64,000 bases of DNA from Cryptococcus deneoformans JEC21. Lineage: Eukaryota; Basidiomycota; Tremellomycetes; Tremellales; Cryptococcaceae. Below are positions 59,844 through 64,000 of this stretch, in pieces. A model generated the notes under the pieces. The model was given only the letters and a program-made list of their open reading frames with translations. It did no database searches and was not told where the DNA came from. The DNA is taken from the NCBI RefSeq assembly GCF_000091045.1, contig NC_006692.1, positions 72,501 to 136,500 of the forward strand. Reading direction: 5' to 3'. Every line of letters begins with the position of its first letter. Within the stretch, counting starts at the first letter, position 1. The position numbers were made by a program, and so were the translations under genes.

Positions 59844-60704
59844 CTATCTCCCGATTCCGCATCCTCCATCTCTTTCGTGTACTTCCATGCAAACCCTATC
59901 GCAGCTCCATTCAGCGCATCTGGAGCATTTGTATGCCCCAAAATACCCACATGAGGAACATATCCGCCTAGGCGGAATTGAAGGCGCGGGAGCAATTGCA
60001 GATAAATATGGTGGAACTGGTTCGGCAGGCTATACAGCATGACATGAGATGAGCCGGTCAGTCTTCAAAGTCAAGCTATTAACGTACAAGCTCGTCTAAC
60101 CAGTCTTTCAAGCTCTTCTTGTTATATAGGATCCGTCTGACATTTGCCGTTTGCTTTTTCCTTGCTGGAAGTTGTTGTAACGGTCCTGGGGCCGGTGTTT
60201 GCGATGATTCAGCCGGGACAAAAGACGAGGCTGGAATATCTGTAGGATTTGTTCTCTATCAAATTGAGACGGGTGTCAGCTGACGGCACGCCCCTTTCGG
60301 CATTACCATAAACATACTTCGAGGTCATCCAATCTCCTCTGTACTCTCCTTGCTTGAAATTCCTGTAAAGCATCGTTTTGTCGAGACGAAGAGACAGAGG
60401 GTTGAGATGGTTGAGATGCTTGAGATGCAGGTTGTCGAGCTTTTGGTAGCCTGTCAGTTCACAAAGGGTCAGGTCTCCGAGACCGCTTACGTTGGTTTCG
60501 GCGGGGCATTTTGTAGCTTACAGAGGAAATTAACGATGGATGATGTAGCAGATTAGATTGTTTTGTAGCCTCGAAGTCCCCTGAGACTATAAGTAACGAT
60601 GGCATCTCCAGATACGTACCGAACTCGCCGGTTTGCGGCGAGCCTATATGATGGTTGACGCAAGAAGCGAGGTTGACGACGAACTTCGTTGTTTTGTTCG
60701 TCAT
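59844..60704 (-). CDS. VPS71: HIT-zinc-finger subunit of the SWR1 complex (Vps71/Swc6, ZNHIT1)
   Basis: This protein helps exchange histone H2A for H2A.Z. Exons read on the minus strand give LPKARQPASQASQPS, then QARRVQRRLDDLE, an intron, RTNPTDIPASSFV, and KKQTANVRRILYNKKSLKDW LDEL. A GTACGT...TATAG intron leads to PAEPVPPYLSAIAPAPSIPP and RRICSSCGYFGAYKCSRCAE, then WSCDRVCMEVHERDGGC. This is a complete zf-HIT: C-x2-C, C-x2-C, C-x3-C, H-x5-C. It ends CGIGR with TAG at 59844-59846. The RRxxRxLxxLE helix, the NVRRILxxKKSLKDWLDEL segment and the C-terminal zf-HIT together are specific to Vps71/ZNHIT1. The 5' exons are uncertain: a small exon KLQNAPPKPT and an initial one near 60620-60704 are likely, but I could not close the frame. 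Confidence 0.85.
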
Positions 60705-61136
60705 GCAAGCTGAAAAGCCTGGTGGTTTTTGGTGGATGATGGCTCGCAGCTACGAGGCTAGTAGTAGTATATATCTGTGCCCGCGTTTATATTTCGCCAA
60801 CGAACTGAATTCAAGGAATCACGGCTGCTTCGACTTCTCATATTACATGACAGTCCCATCATTAGCGACTCGTATGTGGATGACATCTGTGCAGATATTC
60901 TTCCTCTATTCTCCACAACCTCCAAGGAATCTAAAAAAACATAGCATGAAGGTACACAGAAAGGTTACGACTACACTTTGAAAGAAATAAAGACACTATG
61001 GACACAAGATGGACGTCACAATCTACAGTTTGACCCATGCAAGGTATCAAACGATACTCCCAAACTTCTGGAAAAGCAATAATCAATGGGGAATACTGTC
61101 CACTACCAACTCAATCGTGAAAAATTCCCTCATCCA
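60705..61136. other. Intergenic, about 430 bp
   Basis: It lies upstream of the Vps71 gene and downstream of the BTB-like gene. Nothing coding was supported. Confidence 0.5.
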
Positions 61137-63274
61137 TTAAGACAAGCTCAGCTGGGTGGACACACGGTCTGCGAACCCATCTTCCGTTACTATTTCCACC
61201 CCACTGCCTATTTCCTCATCGTCCCCATCCGCTCCACTATCCATGCCAGCCTCTTCCTCGTCATCGTCATCAAACTCCACATCGGTCGCCGTGTCTTTAC
61301 CCTTCTTTGACCCACTAACGCTCTGAACGCCATTGGTGCGTTCATCCGCTTCCACAGGCTTGACCCATCTCTTCCACCATTTACCGGCTAAGAGCTTGAT
61401 CTCATTATCAAGCCCAAGATACTCGATATTACGGATAACGCCTTGCCATGTGGCGAGTCCCCTGGACAAGCAATGATTGAAGTGACCAGCATCGTGCCAA
61501 TACAACCAATGAAGGAGTACACCGAAGCTTGACGGGTCTGGCAGTGGGACGTAGAGCACTCTCTGTCGGCCATGTTTTGTAGGCAACACTTTTGCGCCGC
61601 GGTATATCGGGGACTGCCAAACAAGACGACCGTACTGATCGCGTTGGGTGGGGGTGGTGACATGAGCTGTGGCGGAGCTGATAAGGCTGTGGAAAAGTGT
61701 CGATTGGGTGGTCAGGTAATCCTTGTGAAGGGGGAATACGAGACACTGCTAGAAAGTCCAGATTAGTAATAGGACAGCTGATCGTTTAAGACGTGCTACT
61801 TACTTCGACTTGATTGTATCCAGGTAAACTCCCTCTCCTCCCCGAAGCACCCATGTGTCCCTCAGTCGTTGAGCTCGTCACAACATCTGGCTTGATCCCA
61901 AGGTCACCATCGGATACCCCAGCAGGAATTGGACGCCAGTATGCCCTGGTGGCCTGCTGCTCAGCGAGCGACAGGTTCGAGTTCGCCATTTGAGACTGTT
62001 CATTGAAACTGGCGGAACTCATTCCGATAGGAACCGCTGTCTGAGGCATCTTCGGCCGACACTCAGCCTTGTTAACTTTGTGGGTACGGCGAGTAGGAAC
62101 AACTGGTTAAGGCATGAAGGCGGATCATCAGCCTTGCGTTGAATGGAAACACGTTGCAAAGGATGTTTATATATATTGTCAAAGGATCGTGCGATCACTT
62201 ACCAATTTGACAGTCCGCACTCTCCGGAGAATACCAGTATTTCGGCGCCAGCTCAACAAGCTTCTTCATCACAAAACTCCTCGGGATCTCATCTAAACTG
62301 ACTTGGTACGGGTTCGGTGCTTTACCTGACTGTATCGGCTGTAAAGGAGTCGCAGGAGCATCAGCAGGGGCGGATTGGTTGAAGCACCTTGAGTCGGGGG
62401 AGATCGGAGCAGTCAGGAGAGGGGCCGGTGAAGGATAAGGAAGGTGGCGGAAGCCTGAGCTGGGTTGAGGAGTTAGAAGGCCACGTGTCGATGATACACC
62501 GTGCTGGGCTGATCTCATGCCATGAGGACTGAGAAGTGCAGGACGCGCACCTCGTCGGGTAGCCATATTCATCGAGCCTGCAGCTGTACCAAAAGTATAC
62601 GAAGCAGGTTCTGGCGGAACATTTGGCGCTGAATCAGTAGGCTCGATTTCGATTGAGGTTAGTGAAGGTTGAGATGGCTCGAGAGGTTGTGATGTAGTTG
62701 GAAGCTCTTCTTTGACTACACTCTCTGTAGTTTTTACGTTTGTCATGACTTGCGTCAAAGGACCACGGGGTAGTCTGGGTGACGGGAAAGGGACTATATA
62801 TGGCGAATGGGAGAGACGCCTGGCTGAGCGCAAAGAATTCGCTGAGGAAAGATTGCTGGATGCTGTATGGATGAGGTGAATAGGATCTGGGCGATGACTG
62901 TTGGAAGGGGGAGTGTTGATACGGACTGAAAATGTAGATGAAGAGATGCCTTTTTGTCCCGGTGTTACAGTAGGGACAGGACGCTTTGGAGACAATTCTC
63001 GTAAACTTCCCAAGGATAGCGAAGATGTTCTGAAAGCGTGTACTGTATGGTTTGGTGCGTATGATTCTTGAAAAAGTGGATGGGGACGGATCCCAGTGCT
63101 CGCGTGTTCCTGTACGTCAGATGGGGGTGTGGTTGTACCGGTCGATGAAGACAATGAGGAGCTGTCCTTTTTAGCCTTTTGTTCGACGAACGGATTATTA
63201 GCCACACAGTCGACATCCATCTCATCTTTATCCGCTATCCTCCCCCATCCTGCCTCTTGGAAAACTGTTGGCAT
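61137..63274 (-). CDS. Large disordered protein with BTB/POZ-like C-terminal domain (Clp1-like?)
   Basis: The main exon begins MPTVFQEAGWGRIADKDEMD at 63274 and encodes about 350 residues of Ser/Pro-rich, probably disordered sequence. It closes with a short conserved block, RSFVMKKLVELAPKYWYSPE. After introns, PQTAVPIGMSSASFNEQSQM leads to a folded part: CLVFPLHKDYLTTQSTLFHS, VLYVPLPDPSSFGVLLHWLY and WQGVIRNIEYLGLDNEIKLL. The H-x-x-x-L-x-x-x-S-x-x-F pattern and the PDPSSFxxLLHWLY strand-helix are BTB/POZ-like. It ends in an acidic tail and TQLSLS, TAA at 61137-61139. Cryptococcus CLP1, a basidiomycete-specific sexual-development gene, came to mind for this pattern, but I cannot confirm it. 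The N-terminus might extend upstream of 63274 through an intron. Confidence 0.7.
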
Positions 63275-64000
63275 TTGGTACCCGATTGCCGCGCGAAGCT
63301 TCCACCCGAAAACAAAAGGACCAGAAGGCGATTTATCTCTTTGAGATCTCTTGTCTTTTGCCTAATTTAGGAATGTTCCTGAAATATGACGAGGTCGTCT
63401 TTGGTCCCGCTAATTTAAGCTAAATTAGCCGGCAACTGAACCCTAAATAAACACAACCTCCAGAACGCACCGAGAAATAAATGCTAGGTCGGCGATCCCC
63501 GCATAAAAGAACAAAAGAGCAGCAACAGAAATAGACAGTGAACAAACAAGGGTCGCAGGGTTGGTGACAAACAACAAGTTATGGATTTGGCTGCTTCCTC
63601 GGCCTTAAAAATACGGAGCTAATCGCACCTGGTATAGCACGTTAGGCGCTGCCTCTGTGATTACGCCACTGTACTGACCGATTAGTGCCTTGTCGATTGG
63701 CTGGAGGAGGAAAGAGGGGAACAAGAGTGCGATAGAAGAGTTATTGTTTGCGATAAATATTACTGAAAGTAGGGCCTTTTTGCTTGTCAGATCCCCTTTC
63801 TACTTGTTGTTTGCGGAAGCCAAATAATCGTGCTCGAGAGAAGGTTAATGTTCAGTGTTTACTGCAATATAATATATTTTTCATTGCCGTCAGCTCTGGC
63901 GGCCTCGCGATGCTGTACGCCATTTATTACAGCATCGAGAACGTTTGAACCTACTCTCTATAATTGTCGTTAAGTTGCTGGAGGTATTGAAAAAGAGTAA
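63275..64000. other. Intergenic to window end, about 725 bp
   Basis: A probable promoter or 5' leader of the BTB-like gene. The short plus-strand frames at 63096-63370 overlap it antisense and are not supported. Confidence 0.5.

Overview
The window looks like chromosomal DNA of a basidiomycete yeast, most likely Cryptococcus (C. neoformans/gattii complex) or a close Tremellomycete. Nearly every gene is split by many short introns (about 45-65 nt, GT..AG, often with a CTGAC or CTAAC branch point). Genes are closely packed on both strands and code for fungal housekeeping proteins: PMA1 H+-ATPase, alpha-COP, NDR/Cbk1 kinase, TFIIA gamma, Vps71/ZNHIT1. The species is inferred from gene content and intron style, not from a database match.

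Layout. 1-363: 5' end of a SUR7/PalI-type membrane protein gene cut by the window edge. 0.9-10 kb: three catabolic enzymes on the minus strand (GH78 alpha-L-rhamnosidase, peroxisomal acyl-CoA oxidase, FAD monooxygenase). 10.35 kb: an assembly gap inside a poly-G tract. 10.9-12.1 kb: a microbial opsin. 13.3-14.5 kb: a broken MFS transporter. 14.8-18.1 kb: an NDR kinase and a small mitochondrial-type membrane protein. 18.1-21.4 kb: a gene-poor stretch with a 66-bp coding-length tandem repeat. 21.4-25.7 kb: PMA1. 27.2-31.7 kb: an alpha/beta hydrolase divergent from an aspartyl-tRNA synthetase fused to a C-terminal DUF2156 (aminoacyl-transferase) domain. 31.9-41.0 kb: D-amino-acid oxidase, Zn2Cys6 regulator, carboxylesterase and Dal5-type MFS transporter, arranged as two divergent pairs. 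41.5-51.6 kb: a conserved fungal unknown, TFIIA gamma, a flavin monooxygenase, an AYR1-like reductase and alpha-COP. 52.1-63.3 kb: a repeat-rich ER membrane protein ending in KDEL, an SPX-RING ubiquitin ligase ending in a CaaX box, a small secreted protein, the SWR1 subunit Vps71/ZNHIT1 and a BTB-like protein.

The most notable locus is 27.2-31.7 kb. The AspRS-DUF2156 fusion has the architecture of ergosteryl-3beta-O-L-aspartate synthase (ErdS), which uses Asp-tRNA to aspartylate ergosterol. Its divergent neighbour is an alpha/beta hydrolase with a complete catalytic triad and is a good candidate for the matching hydrolase (ErdH). Together they would form a two-gene write/erase module for tRNA-dependent sterol modification. 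Other items worth attention are the opsin that keeps its retinal lysine but lacks the usual proton-donor carboxylate, the SPX-RING-CaaX ligase, the KDEL-ended repeat protein, two GC-AG introns, and perfect inverted repeats in the two divergent promoters of the D-amino-acid-oxidase neighbourhood.

Gene boundaries were worked out by hand from reading frames and splice consensus. Terminal start and stop codons are mostly firm; internal exon limits are approximate unless stated.
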